This document shows, piece by piece, positions 35,808 to 43,558 of a stretch of DNA of 64,000 nucleotides; position 1 is the first letter of the stretch; every line of letters starts with the position of its first letter. The notes under the pieces are model-generated. The model ran no database searches and was not told the DNA's origin. It worked only from the letters and a program-made list of their open reading frames with translations. Made by a program: the position numbers and the translations under genes. Source of the stretch: Stenotrophomonas maltophilia (lineage in GTDB: Bacteria > Pseudomonadota > Gammaproteobacteria > Xanthomonadales > Xanthomonadaceae); assembly GCF_900186865.1 (NCBI RefSeq), contig NZ_LT906480.1:1444001-1508000 (forward strand), read 5' to 3'.

Positions 35808-36833
35808 GTGTCCGATGCCACCCCCAACGAAAGCTTCCTTCAGCGCCATTCCCGCGACGTCGTCGAGCGCTTGATCCGCCAGATGGAGGAGGGCACCGGT
35901 CCCTTTCTCAAACCCTGGGACGCCCGCGTGGACCTCGGGTTGCCCATGAACCCCACGACTGGCAAGAGCTACCGGGGCGGAAACCTGCTCCACCTGTGGG
36001 CCCTTCAGAGCGCCTGGGACACCCAGGACAACCGGTGGATGACTTACAAGCAAGCCGCGGCCGTGGGCGCTCAGGTGCGCAAGGGCGAGAAGGCCAGCGT
36101 GATTGAGTATTGGGATTGGTCGCGGGTGGAGGAGGCCAAGAAGAGCGGGGACCCCGACCTCATCGCCAAGGCCCACCCCAAGGTCTTCTTCCCACGCGTG
36201 TTCAACGCGATGCAGATCGATGGGTTGCCGGCACTGGTCCTGCCAGCCGCGCGCCCAGAGCCCGACATTCACCAGGCCTGCGAAGCGGTGCTGAGAGACA
36301 GCGGAGCCGAGATCCACCACGACGGGGGCAACCAAGCGTTCTACCGTCCGATGACCGACAGCATCCACTTGCCCCAGCGCAACACCTTTCACTCGGCCAG
36401 CGGCTACTACGCCACCGCGTTGCACGAACTGGGCCACTGGACCGGCTTTCCCACCCGCCTCAACCGCGATCAGAAAGGGGCTTTTGGGAGCATCGACTAC
36501 GCCAAGGAAGAACTGGTCGCGGAGGTGTCATCCATGCTGATGGGCGAACGCCTGGGCATTGGCCACGATCCCACCCAGCACGCGGCTTACGTGAAGTCGT
36601 GGATCCAAATCCTCCGGGACGATCCCCGGGAGCTCTTCCGAGCCGCGGCGGCGGCCGAGCGGGTGGTGGAGTTCCTGAAGGTGCCCGAGTTGGTTCGAGA
36701 GCCGCTCCAGAAGGTTGAGCAGCAGCGGCAGTCCGTGGCGGCCAATCTGCATGAGATCGAAAAACATGCTGCCAACGACCGGTCTCGATCGCGCTTCAAG
36801 GCAAGAGGGGCGCGCCTGAACTTGGCAGTTTGA
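35808..36833 (+). CDS. ArdC-like antirestriction protein
   Basis: 341 aa. The N-terminal ssDNA-binding domain reads FLQRHSRDVVERLIRQMEEGTGPFLKPWD, then NPTTGKSYRGGNLLHLW, WMTYKQAAAVGAQVRKGEKASVIEYW and FNAMQIDGLP. The C-terminal zincin-like metallopeptidase carries HELGHWTGF with a downstream Glu (KEELVAEVSSMLMG). ArdC proteins protect incoming plasmid DNA from restriction and bind single strands. The start is GTG at 35808 behind CCAGGAGAG. Confidence 0.9.
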   Translation: MSDATPNESFLQRHSRDVVERLIRQMEEGTGPFLKPWDARVDLGLPMNPTTGKSYRGGNLLHLWALQSAWDTQDNRWMTYKQAAAVGAQVRKGEKASVIEYWDWSRVEEAKKSGDPDLIAKAHPKVFFPRVFNAMQIDGLPALVLPAARPEPDIHQACEAVLRDSGAEIHHDGGNQAFYRPMTDSIHLPQRNTFHSASGYYATALHELGHWTGFPTRLNRDQKGAFGSIDYAKEELVAEVSSMLMGERLGIGHDPTQHAAYVKSWIQILRDDPRELFRAAAAAERVVEFLKVPELVREPLQKVEQQRQSVAANLHEIEKHAANDRSRSRFKARGARLNLAV

Positions 36834-36853
36834 TTCGTGAACAAGCGACTGAA

Positions 36854-36889
36854 CGCGCACCCGCCTGTCGGGAGGCAGCAGGGTGCGCG
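36854..36889. terminator. Hairpin between ardC and a convergent gene
   Basis: CGCGCACCC and GGGTGCGCG are perfect 9-bp arms around an inner GCCT/AGGC hairpin, in the 77-bp gap between convergent genes. Confidence 0.6.
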
Positions 36890-36910
36890 ACAGTGGCTGA
36901 CAAATTCTGG

Positions 36911-37519
36911 TTATTTATTCTTCGACAGCACGTCCATGCGCAGGAGCATCTGCTTGAGAACGTCGATGACGGAAACCTCGTCAGCATCCTTGGCCGGAGC
37001 CAGGGCAAGTGCCCAGTTGCGGACCGATGGGCTCAAGTCCTCTCCCAGTTCCACCACCAAGTCCTGAAGGTCGTCTAACGGCAGATAGGCCGTCGCAGCC
37101 AAGATATCATCGAGCTTTCCCGACAGGTCTTCTTCGTGTGCCTTCCGAAGTTCTCTCGCGGTGGCTCCGCGCTTTCTAAGCTCGGCGGCGTGCTCCACCT
37201 TGATCTCTTCAATCTTTGCTTTCGCTGATTTGCTCTTCTTGCGAACGGCGCCGCGAACAATGTCACGCACCAGCTTGGCGTCGTGCGTGTCTGTAAGGCT
37301 GGCAATGAGTGTGTCACTTTTAACGCGTGCCGGTCGGTAGACGCGGACCTTGCTGACCTCATCCCCCAGCACTCGCTGCGTCCACTTTTCCATCGTCTCC
37401 TTTGCCTTCTTTTGACCGGTTAGAGGCGACGGAACGTTCTTGAGGCGTGGTTTACCTTCGAAGTCCACCAGCAGGCCATAAGTCTTGAGGATGCGGTGGC
37501 TGTAGGTTGTGTCGGACAT
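36911..37519 (-). CDS. Unknown helical protein, opposite strand in the island
   Basis: 202 aa from the ATG at 37519, which follows a GGGGGAAA ribosome site. An N-terminal globular part (YSHRILKTYGLLVDFEGKPRLKN) leads to a highly charged Lys/Glu helix (VRKKSKSAKAKIEEIKVEHAAELRKRG) likely to form a coiled coil, then a Leu-rich tail (VSVIDVLKQMLLRMDVLSKNK). I recognise no family. Its orientation against the replication operon suggests its own promoter and a cargo role. Confidence 0.6.
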   Translation of the reverse strand: MSDTTYSHRILKTYGLLVDFEGKPRLKNVPSPLTGQKKAKETMEKWTQRVLGDEVSKVRVYRPARVKSDTLIASLTDTHDAKLVRDIVRGAVRKKSKSAKAKIEEIKVEHAAELRKRGATARELRKAHEEDLSGKLDDILAATAYLPLDDLQDLVVELGEDLSPSVRNWALALAPAKDADEVSVIDVLKQMLLRMDVLSKNK

Positions 37520-38049
37520 CCAATTTCCCCCTGTGAGTGATCCTGCAATTTTGCCAGTTCCGTAGACGGTTTGGCAGGTTGAGGGAGAGCGTTCCCACAT
37601 CATCACAGGTTGAATGTCGATCAGGAACATTGCACGACAGGAGAGCTTGCCGGTTTCAGATTCCTTGCCAGACGCGGAGGGGCGAGAGAGAAAGGGGAAG
37701 AAATGGCCAGTCTGATCTACGTGCAGTAACAGAAATTCCGATCCGTGTGCTATCGAGCATGCGCGAACCCATCGTGCATCCCAACGTGTAGGCGCGGACT
37801 GCACCGCACTCCGCCGGCTGCTAGCCCTGCATGAACGGCCTCAGTGCGCTCGGGTTTGAGCGTCACGCCGCACTCTGGCTGCGCCAGCGGGGCATTGAGG
37901 TCAACGTGGCCTTTTGGTCCAAGGGCTTGAGCCACAAGTTGGTAAGAGCGGCCACCAAGGTTGCTAGCTTGGATGGCCACTTGCAGACATTGACGAAGCC
38001 TGCGCGACGTAGAGGGAAACCGCTTGTGGCAGTGGGCCAGGCAGAGCGG
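37520..38049. other. 530 bp without a recognisable gene
   Basis: Short open frames exist on both strands, but none shows a convincing ribosome site, composition or motif. It separates two minus-strand genes and probably carries their promoter on the right side of 37519. No tRNA or clear repeat is seen. Confidence 0.5.
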
Positions 38050-38328
38050 TTACTTCTTGGATGCCATGCGCTGGTAGAGCTTGTAGACGCCGAACATCGC
38101 CGCACCACCCGCAATTGGTGCAGCCGCGACCACCCCCAGTCCAGCAAGCATGCCACCGCCCACAACGCTCCCGACGGTTGCCAAGCCGGAGGTCACGGCG
38201 GCTGCACCGGCGGTCCCGGCCGCTGCACCACTGGTTACGCCGAGGATCGCAGAAGTTGCGCCAGCGACGGCTCCGCCGCCGGTCGAAATCGCGGCACCTG
38301 CGGCCGATGAACTCTTCTTCCTTGCCAT
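38050..38328 (-). CDS. Small Gly/Ala-rich hydrophobic protein
   Basis: 92 aa. A Lys/Ser start (MARKKSSSAAGAAI) is followed by long Gly/Ala/Val stretches (GGGAVAGATSAILGVTSG, GLATVGSVVGGGMLAGLG) and a basic end (YKLYQRMASKK). The glycine-zipper-like spacing suggests insertion into membranes, as in some bacteriocins, holins or small pore formers. This is composition evidence only. Confidence 0.55.
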   Translation of the reverse strand: MARKKSSSAAGAAISTGGGAVAGATSAILGVTSGAAAGTAGAAAVTSGLATVGSVVGGGMLAGLGVVAAAPIAGGAAMFGVYKLYQRMASKK

Positions 38329-38533
38329 ACATTTCCCTGTTGGTTTTGAGTTGTGGGCAGAATCATCGCCTGAGCATCAATCTCTGTCCATATGCTTCAT
38401 TTTGTCGCTTTTCCGTCAATTTAATGACGCGGACTGCAGTCTGTGTAACCGCGCTCCGAAGCCCCCCCCCCCTTGCGCATTCCCAGAATCGATCTATGCA
38501 TAGGTGAACCTACTCACGAAATGGAGGTGCACC

Positions 38534-39085
38534 TTGAAACCCATCGTTCTGGCCCTTGCATTGGCGTTGTCTGCTCCGGCCGCCTTTGCCGCCGATTCCA
38601 CCTCCGCTCGCCGTTACGGTTCGTCCGAGGCCCTATCCGTCCAGGACGCCCGACTGGGCGAGGTCCTGATGGTTCGCACGGTTCAACTGACGTCCGACCA
38701 GCGTCTGAACGCCGGCTCCGCCATCGGGTCGGCCGTTGGTTATGGGGCTGCTAACCAGGTCAAGAACCGGGAATACCGCAATGCAGCCCGGGTGACCGGT
38801 GGCGTCATCGGTGCGGCTGCCGGAACCGCGGTTCAAAAGGGCCTCAGCGGCCGGCGTGCGGTGGAGATCTATGTGCGCGATCTGTCCGATCGCCGCCAGC
38901 GCATCCTCGCGGTGGTCCAAGACGCCGATGTGGACGTGCGCGAAGGTGATCGGGTGTTCCTGGTGGGGAAGGGTAAGAAGACCCGGGTGGTGCCGATGGC
39001 GCGGGTTGAAGTGTGGGATGGTGCCGAGAACGCAAGTGCGTGCGGGGTGGGCGCTTGTGGCGTGAGTTTAGGGGACATGCGCTGA
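38534..39085 (+). CDS. Exported glycine-zipper protein (SlyB/OmpA-zipper-like)
   Basis: 183 aa from a TTG at 38534, chosen because GGAGG lies 6 bp upstream; a GTG at 38504 is the alternative. A Sec signal (KPIVLALALALSAPAAFA) is followed by a glycine zipper (AGSAIGSAVGYGAANQ, VTGGVIGAAAGTAVQKGL) typical of the SlyB/Rick_17kDa outer-membrane family. A C-terminal domain (VEIYVRDLSDRRQRILAVVQDADVDVREGDRVFLV) follows. It has no lipobox Cys. Its stop touches the next start (TGATG). Confidence 0.72.
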   Translation: MKPIVLALALALSAPAAFAADSTSARRYGSSEALSVQDARLGEVLMVRTVQLTSDQRLNAGSAIGSAVGYGAANQVKNREYRNAARVTGGVIGAAAGTAVQKGLSGRRAVEIYVRDLSDRRQRILAVVQDADVDVREGDRVFLVGKGKKTRVVPMARVEVWDGAENASACGVGACGVSLGDMR

Positions 39086-39417
39086 TGGACATCGCGAACC
39101 CCATCCTTGCTGTTCTGTTCCTTGGCGCGTTTGCCTACGTAACCGCGTTTGCGCCGATCTGGGCCGGGCACCGTTTCCGACTGGTGTGGGACGGACTGCG
39201 CCGACGACGCAAGGGAATCTCCACGGTCGTCGTTCTCAATGCTTTGGCTGGGCTGCTCAGCGTGTTGTTCTTGCTCGGAATCTGGTTGGTCTTGTTCTCA
39301 GGGGCGCAAACGGAAATCTCAGCTCCCAAAGTGGTTGTTCTACTCGCAGTTGTCCTTGTGGACGCTCTGCTCTTCCAAAAAGGGTGGAGCCGGGCAGCAC
39401 TGAGAAGCCAGGGTTGA
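39085..39417 (+). CDS. Small inner-membrane protein (three helices)
   Basis: 110 aa. Three hydrophobic segments: ILAVLFLGAFAYVTAFAPIW, VVVLNALAGLLSVLFLLGIW and VVVLLAVVLVDALLF, with a basic loop (RLVWDGLRRRRKG). It overlaps the previous stop and the following TTG start. Not recognised. Confidence 0.6.
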   Translation: MDIANPILAVLFLGAFAYVTAFAPIWAGHRFRLVWDGLRRRRKGISTVVVLNALAGLLSVLFLLGIWLVLFSGAQTEISAPKVVVLLAVVLVDALLFQKGWSRAALRSQG

Positions 39418-39719
39418 GCCGAGACCTTACCCACCGCCGCTCCGAGGTCGCCCGGATGTTTCGAGAGGGACACCGCCGGGCGGCCATCGCCCAAACCCTG
39501 GGCGTTCCGTCGCCCGTGGTGAGCGCCGACCTCGCTCACCTGGGGTTGCGTCAAAAGCCCCGGCGCCCACTGGCTGACCAACACGCCCTGGTGGTGCGCC
39601 TCCTGGAGCAGGGGAGCAACGGCCCTGCAATTGCCAAGCGCCTCGGCGTGACCCGACAGGCAGTCCACGCTTACCTGCAGGCCCATGGCCTGCTCCGAAC
39701 CCAGAGGAGGATCCCATGA
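39414..39719 (+). CDS. Tandem helix-turn-helix protein
   Basis: 101 aa from a TTG that overlaps the upstream stop as TTGA. Two similar HTH units can be seen: RRSEVARMFREGHRRAAIAQ with TLGVPSPVVSADLAHLG, then LVVRLLEQGSNGPAIAKR with LGVTRQAVHAYLQAHG. Each is a resolvase/homeodomain-like recognition motif. It is probably a DNA-binding regulator encoded between two membrane proteins. Confidence 0.65.
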   Translation: MSRDLTHRRSEVARMFREGHRRAAIAQTLGVPSPVVSADLAHLGLRQKPRRPLADQHALVVRLLEQGSNGPAIAKRLGVTRQAVHAYLQAHGLLRTQRRIP

Positions 39720-40054
39720 CCGTTTTTCTGGTGGTCGTGCTGTTTAAGCTCGTCATGTTTGCGATCACCTTCGGAATCGCATGGCTGTGCGCCTCCAAGG
39801 CACGCAGCGCACGCAGCGGCTGGGAGGCGTTCCAAGCCGGCCAAGAGGACGCCCCATCCGTGGCTGCGTTGCTGTGGCGGTTGGCCCTGTTCTACGCGTG
39901 CTTGGCATTGCTGGCCTACCAACTCCAGCACCTGGTGACCGGGGTCTGGTTGGATCCTTCCAACCCATACTTGTCATCCTCGCTGGCTCTTGTCGTCTAT
40001 TCGATGGCATGTGGGCTGCTTCACGGTAGCGGGCTGGCCCGGAGGCGAGCATGA
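39716..40054 (+). CDS. Small inner-membrane protein
   Basis: 112 aa. Three hydrophobic segments (VFLVVVLFKLVMFAITFGIAW, LLWRLALFYACLALLAYQL and SSSLALVVYSMACGLL) with a basic end (GLARRRA). ATGA overlaps with both neighbours show strict co-translation. Not recognised. Confidence 0.6.
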   Translation: MTVFLVVVLFKLVMFAITFGIAWLCASKARSARSGWEAFQAGQEDAPSVAALLWRLALFYACLALLAYQLQHLVTGVWLDPSNPYLSSSLALVVYSMACGLLHGSGLARRRA

Positions 40055-40530
40055 GGACCAGCCATGGCCGGGTGCGCCCAGACCCCGTCGACGCCCGCCC
40101 TCGCGACGACGGGCTGTTCCAAGGCGAAGGCACGGGCGAAGAGGTTCACCAAGAGCGCGACCCGTTGCTTCGGGCGCTTCACACCGAATCGCTCCACGCC
40201 CGCGGGGACGTGGACGCTGTCGATCGCTTGCTGGATGCCCACCGAGAGGCGCTTGGGGAGCCCGAGCAAGTCGCCTATGCCCGTCAGCAAGACGAACGCC
40301 ATGATCGGACGTTGCCATTGCCGAGCGGTGGCCTGCCGTTGAGGCCGTCCACGGAGCGCTACCTAGAGGAGCATCGGTCATGGAACCCGCCGACCGCCAA
40401 AGAGGCCGCCATCGCACGTTCCAGGGGTCCCACCATGGTGCTCGAAGGGAAGGCATGGCGCGCTGAAGACGACGTTGCCGAGGTTACGGTGGAGGCTCCC
40501 AAGGACGACCCGTGGCAGCGGATGCGTTGA
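40051..40530 (+). CDS. Hydrophilic hypothetical protein
   Basis: 159 aa, rich in Arg, Asp, Glu and Pro and likely partly disordered (VRPDPVDARPRDDGLFQGEG, HTESLHARGDVDAVDRLLDAHREAL). The main support is the ATGA overlap with the upstream membrane gene. Last in the overlapping block 38534-40530. Not recognised. Confidence 0.5.
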   Translation: MRTSHGRVRPDPVDARPRDDGLFQGEGTGEEVHQERDPLLRALHTESLHARGDVDAVDRLLDAHREALGEPEQVAYARQQDERHDRTLPLPSGGLPLRPSTERYLEEHRSWNPPTAKEAAIARSRGPTMVLEGKAWRAEDDVAEVTVEAPKDDPWQRMR

Positions 40531-40649
40531 GTTCGTGTCTCAGCTGGAGAGACAGTTGGGCACCATCATTGCTGCTAGGAACACGGTGTTCCCTTCGGCT
40601 ATCCTGCCCAGGGTATCCATCACTGGTATTGCTAACAACAGGGGGCGTT

Positions 40650-41006
40650 ATGGCAAGCGTGACAGTAAGGACGCGGGATGAGCTGGAAGCGGCCAAGAAT
40701 GCAAAGGCGCAGCAGATTGTGGTTGTGGGCAAGTTGGCAGACGACCTGAAGAAGACGCGCAAGTTCGCCAAGCTTGGTGCCGTCGGTGTTGCAGCAATCG
40801 TTGCTGCAGTTGGGCTCGCTCCAGTAACGGCTGGGCTCAGCACGCTCAGCCTGGGGGCGGTCGCGACAGTCACTGGAGTCGAGATCATCGGCATCATCAC
40901 CGCCGCAAGCCTTGGTCTCTCTTTGATCCTCGCAATCTACAAAGGCTACGATGTGGAATACGAGGCTGGCGGAAAGGTCATTTTCAAGCGCAAGGAAGGA
41001 AAGTGA
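40650..41006 (+). CDS. Small hydrophobic protein with Gly/Ala-rich core
   Basis: 118 aa. An N-terminal charged helix (VRTRDELEAAKNAKAQQIVVVGKLADDLKKTRKFAKLG) precedes two hydrophobic stretches (AVGVAAIVAAVGLAPVTAG, IIGIITAASLGLSLILAIY) and a basic end (KVIFKRKEGK). The layout resembles small pore- or membrane-disturbing proteins, but no family is evident. The stop overlaps the zinc-ribbon start (TGATG). Confidence 0.6.
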   Translation: MASVTVRTRDELEAAKNAKAQQIVVVGKLADDLKKTRKFAKLGAVGVAAIVAAVGLAPVTAGLSTLSLGAVATVTGVEIIGIITAASLGLSLILAIYKGYDVEYEAGGKVIFKRKEGK

Positions 41007-41146
41007 TGCCCGGCTTCGTTCCAGGGGCGCCTTACCTTTTTGTTTGCGAGAAGTGCAGTCATCACTTTCAGCGGAAGATCAACTTGGGGCTCTTCTGTCC
41101 GGCATGCAAGTCGCTGTCCGTGAAGCCTCGTTTGGTCTGTAAGTAG
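41006..41146 (+). CDS. 46-aa zinc-ribbon protein
   Basis: A short gene overlapping the preceding stop by one base. It encodes two CxxC knuckles (FVCEKCSHHF and LFCPACKSLS) with basic spacing, the pattern of a rubredoxin-like zinc ribbon. It is coupled to the hydrophobic protein gene before it. The size suggests a regulator or adaptor; no role is known. Confidence 0.62.
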   Translation: MPGFVPGAPYLFVCEKCSHHFQRKINLGLFCPACKSLSVKPRLVCK

Positions 41147-41153
41147 TGCTCGT

Positions 41154-41177
41154 TGGCCGCCATAAAGTTGGCGGCCA
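41154..41177. terminator. Hairpin between convergent genes
   Basis: TGGCCGCCA, a six-base loop, then TGGCGGCCA: a perfect 9-bp stem eight bases after the zinc-ribbon stop and facing the convergent gene. Confidence 0.6.
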
Positions 41178-41216
41178 CTTCCAATGACCGGTCGAATCGG
41201 GTTTAACATCGCGGTC

Positions 41217-42230
41217 TCAGGTGCCCCGTAACCCTTTTGCTTCAAAGCGCTCCAGTATCGCCGTCACGGCTTCTGCGGCACGGTCCGGTGACGCATCTAT
41301 GCGTTCCAAGCCCGTCATGGCGACGGGCAACGGCGCATTCGGATCGGTCGTGGCCACCACGGCCAGGACTCTTCCTCGGATGGTGTCTTCCACCGTGGTC
41401 CATTCGTCGGCGAGACGCTGGGGTTTATCGGTGAGAAGGACCACCATGACGGGGCCGGGTGTCAGCAGGCGGTTGGAGCGTCCCCGAAGTGCTGCGCTGT
41501 TGTGGACATGGATGGCCCGGCGGTGCCCATCTTCGGTCAGTTGGACCAGGACGCTGTGGCAGCTCGGCGCGCCCATCTCGTTGCAAACGATGTGGATGCG
41601 ACCCTTGGCCCATTCCTGAAAGCCCACTGAGGAGGGCGCCAACTCATCGCTGGTAAAACAAGCCTCCACGAACCGTCGGCCTGCGAGGCTCAGTCCTTTC
41701 TCTTCGATCAGGCCCCAGCGTTCAAAGGTCTGGCGATTGATGCTGCTTTTCGACTGCAGTCCAAGGAATTCTTTTGGGTCCAGGTTACCCCCGCCGGTGC
41801 CAGGAAACACGTGGTGACGCTCGGTGATTAAAGCGCGTCGCAGAAGATCGACCTGGCCAAACGACAGGTCGCTCAGCGCCTTAATGAAGTGGCGCTTGAG
41901 ATGGCCTGCGGTTTTGCCGGTAGCGATTGAACAGGCAAGGCGGCCATAGACGGTGGCCTTCTCGGCCTCGATGTCCATCTCCAATGCCCGCAGCATGGCC
42001 AGAAAATCTTCCGAGGTCATGGCCTCCGCGTTCTCGGGGAACACCTGACCCTCAAGCGCGGCACGGGTGAACTCCCGGTAGCGCTCCTCAGTGCGCTTGG
42101 CAAGCCAGGCGGCGATGAATTTTGGGCCCTTCGAAAGAAGGGCGAACGGACCGGAGATTTCCTCCAGGGGGGGCAAGGTCAGGGTAGTCCATCGGGGTCT
42201 CGTGACGGTTTGCGGGTCCAGGTAGCTCAT
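41217..42230 (-). CDS. Unknown protein at the right end of the island
   Basis: 337 aa from the ATG at 42230; a start at 42278 is possible. The longer frame runs into IS5 debris and is artificial. The N-terminal half is helical (PKFIAAWLAKRTEERYREFTRAALEG, HLKRHFIKALSDLSFGQVDLLRRAL) and a little like the DUF4393/Abi-alpha layout. The C-terminal half looks globular (GFQEWAKGRIHIVCNEMG, VMVVLLTDKPQRLADEW, RGRVLAVVATTDPNAPLPVAMTG). I do not recognise the family. Its position as an opposite-strand end gene suggests cargo, possibly defence; that is speculation. Confidence 0.6.
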   Translation of the reverse strand: MSYLDPQTVTRPRWTTLTLPPLEEISGPFALLSKGPKFIAAWLAKRTEERYREFTRAALEGQVFPENAEAMTSEDFLAMLRALEMDIEAEKATVYGRLACSIATGKTAGHLKRHFIKALSDLSFGQVDLLRRALITERHHVFPGTGGGNLDPKEFLGLQSKSSINRQTFERWGLIEEKGLSLAGRRFVEACFTSDELAPSSVGFQEWAKGRIHIVCNEMGAPSCHSVLVQLTEDGHRRAIHVHNSAALRGRSNRLLTPGPVMVVLLTDKPQRLADEWTTVEDTIRGRVLAVVATTDPNAPLPVAMTGLERIDASPDRAAEAVTAILERFEAKGLRGT

Positions 42231-42282
42231 CCTCAAGCCTTCAAGCCCGTTCTTCAATCCTCCGGTTGAATTCCCCATTGGC

Positions 42283-42498
42283 AACGCGCGTGAGCTCGAA
42301 CAGGTTGAGCGCTGGGAGCGCTGCAAGGCTAGTCTGCGCGCGAAGGTCGAGCATCCGTTCCAGGTGATCAAGCGGCAGTTCGGCTACACCAAGGTGCGCT
42401 ATCTCGGCTTGATCAAGAACACGGCACAGGTGCTCACCCTGTTCGCGCTGTCCAACCTGTGGATGGTGCGCCGGAAGCTGTTGGCGGCACAGGGGTAA
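42283..42498 (+). pseudogene. IS5-family transposase, C-terminal remnant
   Basis: The frame reads NARELEQVERWERCKASLRA, then VEHPFQVIKRQFGYTKVRY, LIKNTAQVLTLFALSNLW and a normal stop. This is the conserved C-terminus of IS5-type (IS1478-like) transposases, including the catalytic Glu region. The rest of the element is missing on the left, where the island gene begins. About 100 bp of trailing IS sequence follows. Confidence 0.8.
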
Positions 42499-42652
42499 CT
42501 CCGTCTTGAGGTGCCCGCAAGGGCACTTCGAGAGCGGAAAACATGGCAGTCCGCCGCGTCTGAAGGCCCAGGATGACTCCGGCGCTGAAAACCCACGACT
42601 CAGTGTGAATTGATCAGACCATCCCTATTTCTACTTTTGGCCGCTGCTAAAA

Positions 42653-43158
42653 ATGGGGGGATTACCCGACGAGCTCCGCCAGGCCGCTTTTGACGAGCAT
42701 TGGGACGACGAGACAAATTAAGATGAGTGGAAGGAGGACGCCCGCATCGACAGCGGCAAGACTACGAGGCCTTCCTGACGGCCGCGACCGAGTATCCGCT
42801 CCACTTCGCTGTTGCATGCGGCGATGCAGAATGGGCCGGTGACCTGCTAAAGGCTGGACGCACGCCTCAGGATCCCGATTTAGAAGGAACAACGCCCACG
42901 GATCTTCTGGGGCGGCCAGGTAATGATCAATCCGATCAGGTCATTCGTGCCCACAACCGATCCAAGCTTTTTGACGAGCTCCTTCCCGCTGCCAATGCTT
43001 GGAAGCCACCGGAAGGCGGATTTGGGGCCGACGCCAAACGTCAAGTCGGTGCGGCCATGAAAGCCCAGGGTGAGGAAAGGGAAGCCAGAAGCCTCGAATC
43101 CGACAACGGTTTTGACATGGAAAAAGAAAGGCGGCAAGAGCCGTCTTCTTCTATTTAA
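42653..43158 (+). pseudogene. Decayed ankyrin-repeat protein gene
   Basis: A start with MGGLPDELRQAAFDEHWDDE meets a TAA at 42719-42721. A second open frame from a GTG at 42727 carries YPLHFAVACGDAEWAGDLLKAG and TTPTDLLGR, clear ankyrin-repeat features, then a charged tail. The two frames look like pieces of one gene joined by a stop and a frameshift. It could also be a short functional protein from 42727 (143 aa). Confidence 0.5.
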
Positions 43159-43268
43159 TTCCCTTGCGAGGTTCTGATTTTCTGCTAATGGTGGGAGGTC
43201 AAAATTGAATCGCCCAGGGTTCCGTAGACACCTCGCAGCCATAAACTATGGCTTAGGCGGAGGTGGTT

Positions 43269-43541
43269 ATGAGCACGAAGCGGTACACCGATGAGTTCAA
43301 GATCGAGGCGGTCCGACAGATCGTTGAGTACGGCCGTCCGGTAGCGGAGGTTGCCGAGCGACTGGGCGTGTCGATCCATAGTCTTTACGGCTGGAAGCGG
43401 CAACAAGGCAAAGGCGATGTTGGCCGGCGTGTCGAGCAGGACCAGAACGCGGAAGTGCGCCGCCTCAAGGCTGAGCTACGCAGGGTCACTGAAGAGCGAG
43501 ACATCCTAAAAAAAGCCGCCGCGTACTTTGCAAAGGGGTAA
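43269..43541 (+). CDS. IS3-family transposase OrfA
   Basis: 90 aa. An HTH of the IS3 OrfA type (YTDEFKIEAVRQIVEYGRPVAEVAERLGVSIHSLYGW) is followed by a leucine-zipper-like helix (NAEVRRLKAELRRVTEERDILKKAAAYF). The frame passes through AAAAAAAG (43508-43515), where a -1 shift would fuse it to OrfB. Confidence 0.92.
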   Translation: MSTKRYTDEFKIEAVRQIVEYGRPVAEVAERLGVSIHSLYGWKRQQGKGDVGRRVEQDQNAEVRRLKAELRRVTEERDILKKAAAYFAKG

Positions 43542-43558
43542 GAGCAAAGTACGCCTTC

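Larger units (their letters stand above)
27643..42280. mobile_element. Integrative element next to mutS (satellite- or plasmid-like)
   Basis: Left limit: the divergent integrase beginning 177 bp from the mutS start. Right limit: the point where recognisable IS5 debris begins (about 42,280). Contents: integrase, HTH proteins, Dam-type methylase, iteron cluster, RHH protein, P4-type primase-helicase, ArdC, small membrane and Gly-rich proteins and a zinc ribbon. No structural phage, lysis or conjugation genes are visible. I could not find a direct repeat marking attL/attR, so the right end is an estimate. Confidence 0.65.

Noticed and set aside
37831..38310. 159-codon plus-strand frame
   Set aside because: No ribosome site; the second half is antisense to the Gly-rich gene at 38050-38328 and the composition is not protein-like.
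41217..42371. Full 384-aa reading of the unknown minus-strand gene
   Set aside because: The first ~30 codons are read backwards through the IS5 transposase tail, so the true start must be at 42278 or 42230.
42283..42498. Attachment site for the island at its right end
   Set aside because: I compared it by eye with the mutS-integrase gap and found no shared direct repeat.
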